A stretch of 64,000 bases of DNA from Acidimicrobiaceae bacterium (GTDB taxonomy: Bacteria > Actinomycetota > Acidimicrobiia > Acidimicrobiales > Aldehydirespiratoraceae), in NCBI GenBank assembly GCA_009845995.1, contig VXYK01000037.1, forward strand, positions 1 to 64,000. Direction: 5' to 3'. The notes below the pieces were generated by a model. It was not told the DNA's origin, did not search any database, and was given only the letters and a program-made list of their open reading frames with translations. How positions within the stretch are numbered: position 1 is the first letter of the stretch; each line of letters starts with the position of its first letter. Shown here in pieces: positions 14,961 to 23,842 of the stretch. Made by a program: the position numbers and the translations under genes.

Positions 14961-15752
14961 AGCCTGACCGCCGATGCCGGCCCGCTCATTGCTCAGCGTG
15001 GTCAGAATCGGACCCCACCCTCGATTGATCCCACCTAGCACACAGTCAAGCGGTACCCGAACATTGTCAAGAAAGACCTCGTTGAACTCCGACCGCCCCG
15101 TTGGTTGCTTCAAGGGACGAACATCGATCCCCGGGGTGGTCATATCAAGCAGCAGATACGAGATTCCCCGATGCTTGGGCTGATCAACGTCGGTACGCAC
15201 CAACAACATGCCGTGCGCTGCCTCGCCAGCGCTCGAAGTCCATACCTTCTGTCCGTTGACAACGATCTCGTCGCCGTCGAGCACACCGGACGTTCGCAAA
15301 CCAGCCAGATCCGACCCGGCCCCCGGCTCGGAGAACAACTGACACCAGGTTTGTTCACCGGTCAGCATGGGTTCGAGATACTTGTTCTTCTGGTCGTCTG
15401 TGCCATGGGCGATGATCGTCGGGCCGGCCATGCCGATCGACTGGGCGAACTGGCCGAACGGCAGGTTGTAGCGGGCCTCCTCCTCGGCAAAAATACCGGC
15501 CATATGCCCTGACAGGCCTCGACCGCCGTACTCGGTGGGCCACATCAAACCTGCCCAACCCGCGTCGTATTTGGTGCGCTGCCACTTTCGGCAACGCGCC
15601 GTGTAGGCAGAGCTCTCGGCAGCACTGGGAGGCCTGGCCCAATAGCTCTGGCTGAGATCGACTTCTTTGGGCAACAGCTCAGCATGCTGGCTCAAAAAGT
15701 CACGGCATTGCTTTCGCCACGCGGCTTCCTCAGCGGTGTCGTCGAAGTCCAT
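14526..15752 (-). CDS. Acyl-CoA dehydrogenase (FadE type)
   Basis: Flavoprotein of 408 residues with the usual three-part fold: N-terminal helices, middle beta domain with CQLFSEPGAGSDLAGLRT (about residues 137-154), and a C-terminal helical domain ending GGGTDQVQRNIIGENVLGLP. It oxidises an acyl-CoA to the 2-enoyl-CoA with FAD and passes electrons to ETF. It starts 13 bases after the end of the downstream SDR gene region, so the two are probably co-transcribed from the SDR side. In steroid degraders similar FadE proteins often work as heteromers; a partner is not obvious here. The chain-length preference is unknown. Confidence 0.88.
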   Translation of the reverse strand: MDFDDTAEEAAWRKQCRDFLSQHAELLPKEVDLSQSYWARPPSAAESSAYTARCRKWQRTKYDAGWAGLMWPTEYGGRGLSGHMAGIFAEEEARYNLPFGQFAQSIGMAGPTIIAHGTDDQKNKYLEPMLTGEQTWCQLFSEPGAGSDLAGLRTSGVLDGDEIVVNGQKVWTSSAGEAAHGMLLVRTDVDQPKHRGISYLLLDMTTPGIDVRPLKQPTGRSEFNEVFLDNVRVPLDCVLGGINRGWGPILTTLSNERAGIGGQASYVADVIELARRFGVAADPVVRQELARLYSIAETMRFLGYRVRTATSRGEQPGPESSVLKLAASRRLELMGDLSMAIMGPSATLYSSDAVFNGFWQNYAFLGQWMSRIGGGTDQVQRNIIGENVLGLPQEPRPDKGIPFRDIPH

Positions 15753-15764
15753 CGGTTGCCCCTG

Positions 15765-16679
15765 TCAGGTACGTGCGCCATGCACTGGTTGCGGAGCGCG
15801 CTCAGCAGCGATTGAGCGATGGGCCAACTCGCCTGCTTCGACGACCGTCATCCGCCGACCGCCAACGGAAACAACCGGTCCTGGCTGCCAACCGTCGCAA
15901 ACGTTGAGTTGATCCCCGGTGTTCTCAAAGGTGCGACCCGTCACGTCACAAGCAGCGCTGCCCAACCACACGACCAATGGCGATATGTTCTCGGGTGCCT
16001 TCTCGTCGAAGCCCTCGGGAATCTCGGAGCTGTAGAAGATGCCCTCGGTCATACGGGTGCGGGCATCGGGGGCGATGGCGTTGGCGAGCACGCCGTAGCG
16101 CCCCCATTCCGCGGCCTGCTGAATGGTGAGAAGTGCGATCGCAGCCTTCGCCGCCGCATAGTTGCCTTGGCCGATCGATCCCGCCAGACCTGCGCCTGAA
16201 GCAGTGTTGACCACTCGAGCCGTAACTGGTTCGCCTGCTTTGGCCCGGTCGCGCCAGTACTCGATGGCGTGGCGTGCGGGAGCGAAGTGGCCTTTCAGAT
16301 GCACCCGGGTGACGCTGTCCCATTCATCCTCAGACATCCCCGCGAGCATGCGGTCGCGCAGAAAGCCTGCGTTGCACACGAGCGTGTCGAGACTGCCGTA
16401 GGTATCGATCGCCTGGCGCACCAGCGCCGCTGCTTGGTCCCAGTCGGCCACGTCAGCTGCGTTCGCAACCGCAACCCCACCAGCGGCGACTATCTCGGCT
16501 ACAACCTCGTTGGCAGCATCGCTGGTTCCCGGTGTGCCGTCGCGCTCAACGCCAAGATCGTTGACCACGACCCGCGCGCCGTGCGCCGCGAACGCCATCA
16601 CATGAGCACGCCCCAGACCTCGGGCAGCCCCGGTGACGATCACCACGCGCCCATCAAGATCGGCCACTTCAGAACTCAT
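15765..16679 (-). CDS. Short-chain dehydrogenase/reductase
   Basis: SDR of 304 residues. The dinucleotide-binding motif is TGAARGLGRAH (residues about 16-26), NAG follows near residue 93, and the catalytic Tyr/Lys lie in GNYAAAKAA with the preceding Ser in NTASGAG. VVNDLG after the second strand suggests NAD(H). The sequence resembles the dehydrogenase part of peroxisomal multifunctional enzyme type 2 and actinobacterial 3-hydroxyacyl-CoA or hydroxysteroid dehydrogenases, so oxidation of a beta-hydroxyacyl-CoA is likely. It is upstream of the acyl-CoA dehydrogenase in the same direction with a 12-base gap. Confidence 0.85.
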   Translation of the reverse strand: MSSEVADLDGRVVIVTGAARGLGRAHVMAFAAHGARVVVNDLGVERDGTPGTSDAANEVVAEIVAAGGVAVANAADVADWDQAAALVRQAIDTYGSLDTLVCNAGFLRDRMLAGMSEDEWDSVTRVHLKGHFAPARHAIEYWRDRAKAGEPVTARVVNTASGAGLAGSIGQGNYAAAKAAIALLTIQQAAEWGRYGVLANAIAPDARTRMTEGIFYSSEIPEGFDEKAPENISPLVVWLGSAACDVTGRTFENTGDQLNVCDGWQPGPVVSVGGRRMTVVEAGELAHRSIAAERAPQPVHGART

Positions 16680-16760
16680 CGAGGTACTCCAGTCATTGGT
16701 CTTGGTGTCACTGGCCTAATGCGTGGGGGTCTAGGGACACAGCGTCGAAACAACACAGGT

Positions 16761-17918
16761 TCAAGCGAAGACCGGGTCTAGTTCCGACGACACTATCCAC
16801 ATGGCAAAGTACTGAGCCGCGCCCCCGTATGCATGGCCGAGCGCGACCTTTGCTCCGTCTACCTGGTAGTCGCCTGCAGTGCCGCGCACTTGATTGGCGG
16901 CTTCAAGGCAGCGGATCATGCCCGAGGCGCCGATCGGGTTGGAGGAGAGCACCCCGCCTGAGCAATTGACCGGAAAGTCGCCATCAAGAGCGGTGGCACC
17001 CTCGTCGGTCATCTTCCACCCCTCACCCTCCGGCGCGATCAGATGACCCTCAAGCCACATCGGCTCGTACCAGCTGAACGGTACGTACAACTCGGCTGTG
17101 TCGATCTGCCGTCGCGGGTCAGTGATGCCCACTTCTTTGTAGAGCGCCGCCGAACAATCCACTCCGGCTTGGGGTTTGACAGTGTCACGCCCGGGGAAAG
17201 TCGAGAATTCAGTGCGCTTGGCATGTCCCAGGACCCAGGCCGGCGGGTTCGGCGAGCGCGAAACCAAGTCCTCACAGCTCAGCACCATCGCCGCGGCGCC
17301 ATCCGACGATGGGCACGACTCAAGAAAATGCAGCGGATCCCAAAGCATCGGCGATTCTTTGACCATGTCGATGCTGATGTCGTTCAGATGCAGGTGCGCG
17401 TACTCGTTCTTGAGGGCGTTCTGGCGGTCCTTGACCGCTACCTGCCAGCCGATGTGCTCAGGAGCACGCGAACGCCGAATGTACTCGCGAATCCACGGGG
17501 CAAAGGTTCCACCGGCGCCCTGGCCGCCTGATTTTCCGCCCGACAACGCCCAGGTGGCATTGCCCTCCGACTGCTTTTCGTAGGTGACGGTCAAGACCGT
17601 GTCGTACCGACCGCTTTCCACCAACACCGCAGCCGAGATGGCTGTGGACGCGCCGACCGATCCTGCGGTGTGGACTCGATGTATCGGCTTGCCGACTGCC
17701 CCGAGGGCATCGGCGAGGGACAGTTCGGGCATGATCACGCCTTCCAGCGCGTCAGGGGCTTTGCCGAGCACCACTGCGTCGATATCGGCAAAGCTCACTT
17801 CGGCATCTTCAAGGGCCCGCAATGCAGCCTCTCGGACCAAACCGTCGAGCGACAGATCATCGCGGCGACGTTTGTACTTCGTTTGGCCGATACCAACGAC
17901 AGCGCATGGTCGAGCCAT
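16761..17918 (-). CDS. Thiolase-fold lipid-transfer protein, subunit A paralogue (Cys-less)
   Basis: 385-residue paralogue of the protein at 751-1911, alike along its full length (VVGIGQTKYKRRRDDLSLDG, NCSGGVLSSNPIGASG, GHAYGGAAQYFAMWIV). The nucleophile region again reads HTAGSVGASTA without cysteine. ATG at 17918 has a strong GGAAGGAGGAG upstream; an in-frame extension of 21 codons is rejected because it precedes that signal. It follows subunit B with one base between stop and start. It likely forms a complex with subunit B and the DUF35 protein encoded just upstream, acting on a CoA thioester. Confidence 0.85.
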   Translation of the reverse strand: MARPCAVVGIGQTKYKRRRDDLSLDGLVREAALRALEDAEVSFADIDAVVLGKAPDALEGVIMPELSLADALGAVGKPIHRVHTAGSVGASTAISAAVLVESGRYDTVLTVTYEKQSEGNATWALSGGKSGGQGAGGTFAPWIREYIRRSRAPEHIGWQVAVKDRQNALKNEYAHLHLNDISIDMVKESPMLWDPLHFLESCPSSDGAAAMVLSCEDLVSRSPNPPAWVLGHAKRTEFSTFPGRDTVKPQAGVDCSAALYKEVGITDPRRQIDTAELYVPFSWYEPMWLEGHLIAPEGEGWKMTDEGATALDGDFPVNCSGGVLSSNPIGASGMIRCLEAANQVRGTAGDYQVDGAKVALGHAYGGAAQYFAMWIVSSELDPVFA

Positions 17919-17919
17919 G

Positions 17920-19020
17920 TCAGGCTCCTCCTTCCAAAACACACAACAAGTTCTGTTGCAACGCCGCGCCTGACGACGCATGAGCCACTCCCCGACCCGC
18001 TTCGCCCGCAGCGATCCTTCGTGCGACCTCTACAACTCGGACCAGACCGGTGGCCATGACTGGATCACCTGCAAGGGGTCCTCCCGACGGATTGACCGCG
18101 GTGCTGCCGTTGAGGTTCAAGGCGTTGCGCAGAATGATCTCCTCGTGGGCATGGGTGACGTGCAGTTCAGCCACGTCGACTGCGCCATCGGCGACTCCGG
18201 ATCCTGCCGCTGTGGTACGGGTGCTCTGGGAGTCCGTGAGGTCGCGCAACCCCGCATGATGTGACTCGATGCGGTGGTCGAGACCGGTTATCCACACGGG
18301 GCTGTCGGTGAGCTCTCTGGCCCTGTCCCGACGAGCGATCAGCAGCGCGGCCGCGCCATCTGCTTTGGGGGACACGTCATGAGCTCGCAACGGGGCCATG
18401 TCATAGGGGGCCGCGAGCAGTTCCTCGACCGAGGCTGTACTCCGGATCTGCGCATGGGGGTTGCTCGCCGCAGCCTGGTAGCTGCGTGCAACGACTTCGG
18501 CGATCTCAGTTTCGGTCGCCTTGCGCGACTCGATCAGGGAGCGGGCCGCAATGCCGGCCATGGCGTCGGGGTCCAGTCCGAGCGGGGCCACAACATAGGG
18601 GTCGGCCTGTAGGTGGAAGACCTCACGGGCGTTGCATGGGGAGGACTTTCCCGAGCCCACGACCATCGCAACGTCGATGTCGCCCATCTGCAGGCGCAAC
18701 CAGGCTTCGAACAGTGCCCACGCACCGTCCATCTCGACGTGAGATTCATAGACCGGTGGCCACGCCCCCATGCCATCGACGTTTGACACGAAGGCGAACG
18801 GCATGCCGCTGAGGTAGTCGCAGCTTCCGGCGATGGTGAAGTCGATGTCGTGGCGTTCGATGCCGGCTCCCGCCAGCAGGGCGTTGACGCATTCCATGAT
18901 GAGCACGACTTCGGGGCCGTCGTAGCGCACATGGGCGTCGGTTTGGGCGAAGCCCACGATCGCAATGTCGTTCTCATGGCGCTGAGCCTGTGTTGACTGC
19001 GACTGTGCTGATCCAGACAT
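17920..19020 (-). CDS. Thiolase-fold lipid-transfer protein, subunit B paralogue
   Basis: 366-residue paralogue of 1914-2966, with DIAIVGFAQTDAHVRYDGPE near the start, ESHVEMDGAWALFEAWLRLQ about residue 95, NPSGGPLAGD and a C-terminal HASSGAALQQNLLCVLEG. The C-terminal cysteine present in the first copy (SGRC) is Ala here (SGAA), so the two cassettes may differ in chemistry. The start at 19020 overlaps the last base of the DUF35 stop, a sign of coupling. Confidence 0.85.
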   Translation of the reverse strand: MSGSAQSQSTQAQRHENDIAIVGFAQTDAHVRYDGPEVVLIMECVNALLAGAGIERHDIDFTIAGSCDYLSGMPFAFVSNVDGMGAWPPVYESHVEMDGAWALFEAWLRLQMGDIDVAMVVGSGKSSPCNAREVFHLQADPYVVAPLGLDPDAMAGIAARSLIESRKATETEIAEVVARSYQAAASNPHAQIRSTASVEELLAAPYDMAPLRAHDVSPKADGAAALLIARRDRARELTDSPVWITGLDHRIESHHAGLRDLTDSQSTRTTAAGSGVADGAVDVAELHVTHAHEEIILRNALNLNGSTAVNPSGGPLAGDPVMATGLVRVVEVARRIAAGEAGRGVAHASSGAALQQNLLCVLEGGA

Positions 19021-20015
19021 TAGAAGTTGTGCTCCTTTAGAGATTCGGGGTCGACATCGGGTTCCCCCGTCGGTTCCCAGCGCTCGTACACCTCTTCGTT
19101 GAGTCCGTAGCCGCGATTGTCGAGATCCCCCATGCGGTCACCGCTGTCTCGCCACACCATCTGCAGGCGCATGCCGACGCGGAAGTCCTCAACGCTGATA
19201 TCGCGAATATCGATTCCTCCAACCGTCGTGTCGGCGCCGTCAAGAAGCACCGAACAACGTATGTACGGTTCAGTCTCGGTCTGCCCGTGATACTGGACCG
19301 GCACTATTTCGGTGAACGACGTGACAGTGCCGACATCGGCCACCTCCACATCGTGCTCCGAGGTCATCGGCACCCGGTTGGTGGCGTCGTAGCCGCGGCT
19401 CGGCACATGTACCTTGCCGTCGGCTGGACTGCGCTGTCCGATGATCTTTCCCGCAAGCAAGCCTTCAGCGAAGCGGCGTCGATGAGGCTGCAACGGTTCG
19501 CGTATGCGCACACCGATCAGGTGCTCGGTGATCATCACCGGTTCAGCTTCGTCAGCGACTTCTGGCGCTTCGGGCGGTTCGTCTCCGGGGACGAAATATA
19601 CGTCGTTGATCGTGCCGAGCCGTTCACTGCGAAATCGCACCACGACGCGCATTCCAGTCGACATGGCGTCTTCGGATCCGGCGTCGACGGCATGCAGCAT
19701 GGTCGTGTCCGCTCCGTCGAGCTTGATCTGGGCGAAAGCGAAAGGATGCTCGAAGGGATGTTTCGATGTCGGTTGGGTTACCCAGGTCCAGCTTGTGACC
19801 TCGCCGGCGGGTCCGACCTTGACGAGGTTCTCTGGACCGACGGTTGCGCCTGTGTCTGGGTCGTATTCCAGCGGAGGGCAAATGACCCTGTCCCCGACCT
19901 TTGTGGCGAGTATCTGACCGTCTCGAAGACCGGTCAGGAACGGACCGATTATCGGGCCGGTGGTGCGGGTGTAGGGGTACTCGAGGGTGAAATCAATGTC
20001 TTGGAGTTCAGCCAT
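19020..20015 (-). CDS. Two-domain OB-fold (DUF35) protein, second copy
   Basis: Protein of 331 residues and counterpart of 2963-3982: two OB-fold units in tandem, opening MAELQDIDFTLEYPYTRTTG. The first is marked by CPPLEYDPDTGA and LDGADTTMLHAVD, the second by VHVPSRGYDATNR and LLDGADTTVGGID. Zinc-ribbon cysteine pairs are absent. MAELQ at 20015 is chosen since the 16 upstream codons are atypical. First gene of the second thiolase cassette; the promoter presumably lies in the 50-odd bases after the nuclease gene at 20069, or the cassette is read from further upstream. Confidence 0.8.
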   Translation of the reverse strand: MAELQDIDFTLEYPYTRTTGPIIGPFLTGLRDGQILATKVGDRVICPPLEYDPDTGATVGPENLVKVGPAGEVTSWTWVTQPTSKHPFEHPFAFAQIKLDGADTTMLHAVDAGSEDAMSTGMRVVVRFRSERLGTINDVYFVPGDEPPEAPEVADEAEPVMITEHLIGVRIREPLQPHRRRFAEGLLAGKIIGQRSPADGKVHVPSRGYDATNRVPMTSEHDVEVADVGTVTSFTEIVPVQYHGQTETEPYIRCSVLLDGADTTVGGIDIRDISVEDFRVGMRLQMVWRDSGDRMGDLDNRGYGLNEEVYERWEPTGEPDVDPESLKEHNF

Positions 20016-20068
20016 ACGCCCGCATTCCACCACAACTCCGCACAGCCCCCCAAAACGGGCCACTGGCG

Positions 20069-21073
20069 TTATTCCATGGCGGTTTCGAATGGCGAGAGAT
20101 ACGAGCGAGCACCTTGTGGTTCAGACGCTAGAAGGTGGGTCCCAGAAACGACGGACGGCGTGACTGAGTAACGAATGTCACCCACTCCGCCAGGGGGCTG
20201 TCCACCGTTGAAGCTCGAGCGAACGAGGCGGGGAAACTGATCGTCAACGCGATACAGCTGTTGCGACACCACTCGGAATCGACGTGTGTACAGCTCTCCA
20301 TGCGGTGGCCTCCAACCGGCTGCGTGGATTCGCTCGCGCCACGCAACCACATGCGGAGTGCCTTGGCAGAGTGATTCTGCCTCAGCCACGAGTCCTGGCA
20401 ACGTCGTGTCGCCGTCCGCATCGCGCGCCAATCCGAGACTGAACAGCATCAGTGACCCATTGACGGGATCGGCCAGTTGGTCGAGATGGACGATGGCGTG
20501 AGTCGGCATTTCTCCCCCGCGGACGCTGGCTGTTTTTGCCTCCACCGAAACACTCGTCGTGACGAAGTCATGACGGTCGCCCAGAGGACCCGTCCAATGG
20601 CGTACAGACGCTGCCGCGCCGAGCCAGCGCAGTAGGAACCAGAGTTCACCGATCAGGCCCAATTCCGCGGCGGGGTCCAACAGGTCGGGCGATGCGGCTT
20701 CAAGCCAGAATCGTCGCCAACGTTCGAGCACCTCGGATACGACGGTCGCTACGTCGCGTTGTCGTGCAGCCAGTTGCTCGTTCAGTTCACGAGCGAGTGC
20801 GGCGAAAGCACTAGCCGACCCGCCGTCGAGGCAGCCTATGTCCACCCAAGTTCCATCAGGACCCTCGTCGAGGTGCAACTGACGAACGGTCGCGATCAGA
20901 CCGCGGGTCTCAAAATCCACCGTCGCAGCGCCGTCGCCGGGAACCGGAAGTAGAAGGTGCCGTCGACCTTGGTCGTCCCAACCATACCAGACCCTGTTGG
21001 GTGCTGAAGGCTCACGGGCACGTAAAAGGCCTGTCGCTGGCCGAGGCACCGATGACCAAGGGTCCTCTCTCAC
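20069..21073 (-). CDS. PD-(D/E)XK nuclease of a MORC/Z1 defence operon
   Basis: Protein of 334 residues belonging to the PD-(D/E)XK motif proteins seen beside Z1 ATPases (DUF4420-like). The nuclease core is near the middle: AELGLIGELWFLLRWLG, then GDRHDFV and VEAKTAS, giving the E...D...ExK signature. The start is GTG at 21071-21073, which overlaps the Z1 stop as GTGA. It is the last gene of the operon that begins with the C5 methyltransferase, and is probably the cleaving subunit of a modification-dependent restriction system. Whether it cuts DNA is not shown. Confidence 0.7.
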   Translation of the reverse strand: MREDPWSSVPRPATGLLRAREPSAPNRVWYGWDDQGRRHLLLPVPGDGAATVDFETRGLIATVRQLHLDEGPDGTWVDIGCLDGGSASAFAALARELNEQLAARQRDVATVVSEVLERWRRFWLEAASPDLLDPAAELGLIGELWFLLRWLGAAASVRHWTGPLGDRHDFVTTSVSVEAKTASVRGGEMPTHAIVHLDQLADPVNGSLMLFSLGLARDADGDTTLPGLVAEAESLCQGTPHVVAWRERIHAAGWRPPHGELYTRRFRVVSQQLYRVDDQFPRLVRSSFNGGQPPGGVGDIRYSVTPSVVSGTHLLASEPQGARSYLSPFETAME

Positions 21074-23082
21074 CTTCCACGGCCTCCAAGTGGCCCGCCT
21101 ATGCGCACTGCTTCGCTGGCGGCCCTAGAGGGAGGAAAGAGAACGGCCAGTCCGATAACAGGTGGGTGAGCGCGACCGTCACTGAACAGATCTTCGCGGT
21201 TCTTGGCACCCGGTCCGGCCTTGCTGTTCGCTGACACGGGATAGATGCACAGCAAGCCTTCTTCGGGGTCGCGGTGAGAGCGCAAGACGGTCGAGAACCT
21301 TGTGTTGTCTTGGCTGGTACTACTGCGGAAGTTCTCCCGAACACTCTCGACAACATCTTCGTCAAGACCGACGATCTCGTCCCCTGCACCGCCCTCAACG
21401 GTTACCGGATTCGCAAGCGCGCCGAGGCTGCCTCGATCGTGCTTCAGGCGTGAGCGCGAGATCGCGTTAACGGGCCCTCCTTGGACGCCGAGGTCGATCG
21501 AACCCAAGGACGACAGCATCGTTCTCCTCGTTCGGATCGATACCCACCATCGCGAGAGCTCGTTATGGTCATTCGCCATGCGTTTGATGTAATCGATCAA
21601 GCGGAACGAGTCGAACCTCTCACCTGATGTCACGAATGATCCCAAGTAGCTGGTAACAAGCTCGAATGGAACACTGCGCCAAATCGGTGGCTCTCCCTCC
21701 TCCAAGTGCGACGGCGGTTCATCCAACAGTCGGACAAATCGGCGAGTCTCGTCGAGATTGCGTTCCAGTAACTGGCTGTTGTCAAGTGGCAGCCTGACAG
21801 ACTGCAGAAAATGCCCGGAGTAATCGGCGTCATACACCTCGGCTGAGCGTGACTTGTTTGACGCGGTTACTTGCATTTCGGGGTGCGTCAAGATCAGTGG
21901 GCTTCGCTCACTCGGACGTTTCCCAGTGAGCGAATACAGAGCGATTTGACGAAAGAGGTCATCTTCCACCTTCGCTAGGTGCCGAAACCGAGAGTAGTTC
22001 TCGTCAGTCATCCATATTCGGGTCAGGTCATGGTATCCGTCGCGAAACCCGAACCATCTTGCGGCCTGCATGACGGTGTCATATGTGCCGCTCTGTCGAG
22101 TGAAATAGGACACAAGCAGGCCTTCAAGCGTGAGGCCGCGCGCCAACCGATTACCACCGACCAAAATGATCTTACGCTCTGGATGTTTGTCAAAATCTAG
22201 CTGTGCCTCGGTTTCGGAGTTGAACACGAGGACAGACGGAGCGTTCTCGGTTCGCAGAAGGGAGTCAATCGACGGATGGAGTTCACTAAATGTGGGATAA
22301 ACGTGTCCATCGCTTCCTGTACGATTCTCGAACTCTGACTCCCAGCGTTGCCGCAACTCGTCGCGGTAGTCCCAGTCGTACTTCCACCCGCTGCGTAGGT
22401 TGACCAGTTCCTCGTTCAGCAGATTTCCGAGTTCGATCTGGGGGGCGATGCGGTACGTTGTGTGCACGAGCATCGTCGCAGCGCTGTTGCCGATTCGGTG
22501 GTCCTTGGCAGCCGCAGCAAGTAGGAAATCGACCAAGGCTGTGCGAAGCGAACCCACCAGAAGTACTTCGTCGTCAACGGATTTCGCCGAGACGAGACTC
22601 GCATCGCTCTCTGGTATCGAGGAAACGATATCGATAGGGTCGCTCTCGGGGTCGGTGCCAAAAAGTTGTTCCGCACCTACATAGTTCGCCGGTGTCGGCA
22701 AAGAGATAATAAAATCTCGCGGATATAGGCCTTCACCCACTTCGAGATCCACGGCCGACGGATCGATTAAGATATTGGCAAAAGGCGTGGCGGTATAGGC
22801 CACGTATGCGGCTTGGCTGAATCCCTCAAGGATCTCGCGTATGAGGCCGTTGATTGCAGATGGTTCCGCAATCTGTTGGATGGATGATCCGTCGGCACCG
22901 GGCTCTACATCGTCGGGCAACAGGTCGTAACGCTCGCGTAGCGAAACGTCCTCGTCATCTTCGGTTCGCTCGCCACCAGTATTGATAGATGCTTGGTCGG
23001 CTTCGTCATCGATGAGAAGCAATGGCAGATGTGCATCTCTTGGTCTGCGTTGCAGCCAGCCCCTCAACCACCCCGCCCCCAC
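21070..23082 (-). CDS. Z1-domain ATPase, C-terminal part (after a frameshift)
   Basis: This frame carries the second part of a Z1 protein, about 665 codons. Walker B-like LLLIDDEADQASIN lies near its beginning, FSQAAYVAYTATPFANILID follows, then LVGGNRLARGLTLEGL and MQAARWFGFRDGY, which act as late helicase-like motifs with arginine fingers. The ATP-binding P-loop lies in the other frame at 23006-23842. The break is in a G-rich run at 23069-23083 (minus strand GGGGGCGGGG), and removing one G restores a continuous protein of about 920 residues. It is therefore either a sequencing or assembly indel, a decayed gene, or a phase-variable one. Confidence 0.75.
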   Translation of the reverse strand: MGAGWLRGWLQRRPRDAHLPLLLIDDEADQASINTGGERTEDDEDVSLRERYDLLPDDVEPGADGSSIQQIAEPSAINGLIREILEGFSQAAYVAYTATPFANILIDPSAVDLEVGEGLYPRDFIISLPTPANYVGAEQLFGTDPESDPIDIVSSIPESDASLVSAKSVDDEVLLVGSLRTALVDFLLAAAAKDHRIGNSAATMLVHTTYRIAPQIELGNLLNEELVNLRSGWKYDWDYRDELRQRWESEFENRTGSDGHVYPTFSELHPSIDSLLRTENAPSVLVFNSETEAQLDFDKHPERKIILVGGNRLARGLTLEGLLVSYFTRQSGTYDTVMQAARWFGFRDGYHDLTRIWMTDENYSRFRHLAKVEDDLFRQIALYSLTGKRPSERSPLILTHPEMQVTASNKSRSAEVYDADYSGHFLQSVRLPLDNSQLLERNLDETRRFVRLLDEPPSHLEEGEPPIWRSVPFELVTSYLGSFVTSGERFDSFRLIDYIKRMANDHNELSRWWVSIRTRRTMLSSLGSIDLGVQGGPVNAISRSRLKHDRGSLGALANPVTVEGGAGDEIVGLDEDVVESVRENFRSSTSQDNTRFSTVLRSHRDPEEGLLCIYPVSANSKAGPGAKNREDLFSDGRAHPPVIGLAVLFPPSRAASEAVRIGGPLGGRGR

Positions 23083-23842
23083 GTTTTCGCGAAGGCTCTA
23101 CAACTGCGTTCTTCTTGACCACGGCGATAACCGTTGAATTTCCCTGCAGCAACACCGGGCCAATCGTGCCTTCACGAAAATCGCCGTCATATGTGGCAGC
23201 GGTAACCGGCACGATGTTCTGTCCAGTAGTTGCGCGCCCGAGACCGCCTCCAGTCTCATCGAAGCCCAATTCGCGGCTAAGCCGAAGCTGCGTTTGCCAA
23301 CGCAGTTGGTTGTGCATACCGGTCATCACGATGATGAGTCGATAACCGGCGTCAACCGCCTTAGCGATGAGAGCCGTGTAGTTCGCTGTTTTTCCAGACT
23401 GGACACGACCCACGACAAGACCGGTCACCCGAAACGCCGAAGGCCCCGACGTACGCGGGTCTTCTAGATGTGCGAGCACGGAATCGCTTGACCGATCGAG
23501 ACTGTCGAGCATCGACAACGACCAGCCGCGTTCATCAAGAAGCCAACTACGGAGACGAGGCCAGTGGTAGCCGTCCGCAGGGTCGTAGTCCTTGAACCAA
23601 GTTCGTGGGCCACCGGGAGCGAGAACGCTTCCATCATCAACTGGTCGGAGTTCGTGCAAACGGGCCTGTTTAGAGCTGAGTTCGCTCCATGCGGCAGTGA
23701 GCTGCTCACGGAGGTGCTCGGGTGCCGCGCTGATGACAATCTCCGCATCACCCCCAACCTCAGCGACCGCCCGGACACTGCGTAGAAGTCGCTCTATCTG
23801 GACTTTCTCATCGCCAGCCGAGGTCACTGGCGCTCCTATCAT
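23006..23842 (-). CDS. Z1-domain ATPase, N-terminal part (before a frameshift)
   Basis: The N-terminal part of the Z1 protein starts near ATG 23842 (MIGAPVTSAGDEKV), overlapping the GHKL gene by 35 bases; GTG at 23827 is an alternative. The P-loop is GRVQSGKTANYTALIAKAVD, followed by IIVMTGMHNQLRWQTQLRL. The frame stays correct to VVKKNAVVE and then turns to unrelated residues ending at 23006. Z1 proteins are superfamily-II-like ATPases found in restriction-modification gene sets together with MORC-type ATPases. Confidence 0.75.
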   Translation of the reverse strand: MIGAPVTSAGDEKVQIERLLRSVRAVAEVGGDAEIVISAAPEHLREQLTAAWSELSSKQARLHELRPVDDGSVLAPGGPRTWFKDYDPADGYHWPRLRSWLLDERGWSLSMLDSLDRSSDSVLAHLEDPRTSGPSAFRVTGLVVGRVQSGKTANYTALIAKAVDAGYRLIIVMTGMHNQLRWQTQLRLSRELGFDETGGGLGRATTGQNIVPVTAATYDGDFREGTIGPVLLQGNSTVIAVVKKNAVVEPSRKRGGGVVEGLAATQTKRCTSAIASHR

